A stretch of DNA of 64,000 nt, taken from NCBI GenBank assembly GCA_963764235.1, contig CAVXRO010000006.1, positions 682,001 to 746,000 on the forward strand, read 5' to 3'. The position numbers and the translations under genes were made by a program. Under the pieces are notes generated by a model. That model had not been told where the DNA came from. It was given only the letters and a program-made list of their open reading frames with translations, and ran no database searches. Of this stretch, positions 63,614 through 64,000 are shown in pieces; position 1 is the first letter of the stretch, and each line of letters begins with the position of its first letter. The stretch comes from DATFVA01 sp963764235. Lineage in GTDB: Bacteria; Bacteroidota; Ignavibacteria; Ignavibacteriales; Ignavibacteriaceae.

Positions 63614-63633
63614 GATTAGGGTGAGTTTACCTG

Positions 63634-63660
63634 AAAGCCCGGTACCTCCCGGGCTTTTTT
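63634..63660. terminator. terminator between convergent genes
   Basis: AAAGCCCGG and CCGGGCTTT form a nine-base-pair stem with a six-base loop, then a T-run. It serves the propeller gene and possibly the convergent methyltransferase. Confidence 0.85.
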
Positions 63661-63673
63661 ATTTGAAAGACAT

Positions 63674-64000
63674 CTAAGGTTTTATTCCCTCAGCTTCAAG
63701 CCTTACCATGGTAATATGGACCTTCCCGTTTCCATCCGTAGGGTATTTCTTTACAAACAGATTTGCCGTTTCGGTTATAAACTTTTCTCTTTTATCTTCC
63801 GGTATACGCTGAGTATATGGGAGCCAGGTTGTTCTTATAAAGCCTTTAAACCCTTCGATCCCGTCGTGTATCATATCTTTAGTAAGCATCTCGATCCTTA
63901 GGGGTTTGAGTTTTGCCCCTGGAATGAGAATTTCATAATCCTTGTCACTGAGGAAGTTGTACGGTGATTTCGCATCCTTAAGGTATGGCGACCATTCATC
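63674..64000 (-). CDS. C-terminal part of a SAM-dependent methyltransferase
   Basis: The minus-strand frame runs off the right edge; only the last 108 residues are seen. They include WSPYLKDAKSPYNFLSDKDYEILI, IEGFKGFIRTTWLPYTQRIPED, and GKVHITMVRLEAEGIKP. This C-terminal pattern is that of trans-aconitate 2-methyltransferase-like class I methyltransferases (final strand HxxMVRLE). The SAM-binding N-terminal part lies outside the window, so the assignment is moderate. Confidence 0.7.
   Translation of the reverse strand, partial: DEWSPYLKDAKSPYNFLSDKDYEILIPGAKLKPLRIEMLTKDMIHDGIEGFKGFIRTTWLPYTQRIPEDKREKFITETANLFVKKYPTDGNGKVHITMVRLEAEGIKP

Noticed and set aside
1..64000. CRISPR arrays, prophage genes and tRNA or rRNA genes
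   Set aside because: No regularly spaced direct repeats, phage structural genes, cloverleaf-like sequences or rRNA segments were seen on either strand, though a tRNA scan could not be run.

Overview
The window looks like a chromosomal segment of a moderately AT-rich member of the Bacteroidota/Chlorobi group, most probably the Ignavibacteria lineage. Three secreted proteins end in a type IX secretion (T9SS) sorting domain of the QNYPNPFN type. There is also a PorV-like outer-membrane protein, two TonB-dependent receptors, a gingipain-like C25 protease and GXHH-type isoleucyl-tRNA synthetase. This assignment is inference from protein families; no rRNA, tRNA or other marker gene was seen. No CRISPR array, prophage or intact insertion sequence was found.

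Layout. 0-2.8 kb: end of a DUF4097-type protein, a TPM-domain protein, then on the minus strand a secreted glutathione peroxidase, a small membrane protein and pta. 3.0-11.9 kb: a tight plus-strand operon yggS-divIVA-PNP-membrane/coiled-coil protein-ileS-dksA-like-lspA-lspA-rluD, whose order recalls the ylm/divIVA/ileS/lspA cluster of Firmicutes. 12.0-14.1 kb: an octahaem hydroxylamine-oxidoreductase-like cytochrome with an internally duplicated, histidine-bearing membrane protein. 14.2-17.0 kb: cysS, a nucleotidyltransferase/small-protein pair, and a YgjP-like metallopeptidase. 17.0-23.1 kb: a minus-strand operon (cyclic-nucleotide-binding protein, GAF histidine kinase, miaA, glycosyltransferase, GlcD-like oxidase) in which four consecutive genes are broken by about a dozen single-base frameshifts. 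23.2-29.5 kb: an ECF sigma factor with an RsrA-like zinc anti-sigma factor, OsmC, a rhodanese and assorted small genes. 29.8-38.6 kb: TonB receptor, large T9SS-type surface protein, PorV-like protein and a three-domain secreted protein. 38.7-46 kb: SGNH hydrolase (frameshifted), PpiC chaperone, PPK2 and two tandem dihaem cytochromes. 46-54.7 kb: Trm112, a methyltransferase, cell-wall amidase, and a TetR-controlled RND efflux operon. 54.7-64 kb: a C/G-rich repeat, a Cys/Met-metabolism PLP enzyme, the C25 protease, a second TonB receptor with a sialidase-like propeller protein, and the end of a methyltransferase.

Working together. The 3-12 kb operon joins cell-pole organisation, translation and lipoprotein maturation. 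The multihaem cytochrome pair and the two dihaem cytochromes point to periplasmic electron transfer, possibly with nitrogen oxides. The sigma/anti-sigma pair with OsmC and rhodanese reads as a thiol-oxidation response. The TonB, PorV-like and T9SS-cargo genes form the surface-protein part of the window.

Most notable points: the duplicated membrane partner of the octahaem cytochrome, the cysteine spacing of the anti-sigma factor matching that of RsrA, the DksA-like protein with a histone-H1-like tail and displaced zinc cysteines, two complete lspA genes in tandem, and the dense frameshift cluster, which is more likely an assembly problem than real gene decay. Gene starts were chosen by eye from ribosome-binding sites and family N-termini; nothing here was tested by database search.
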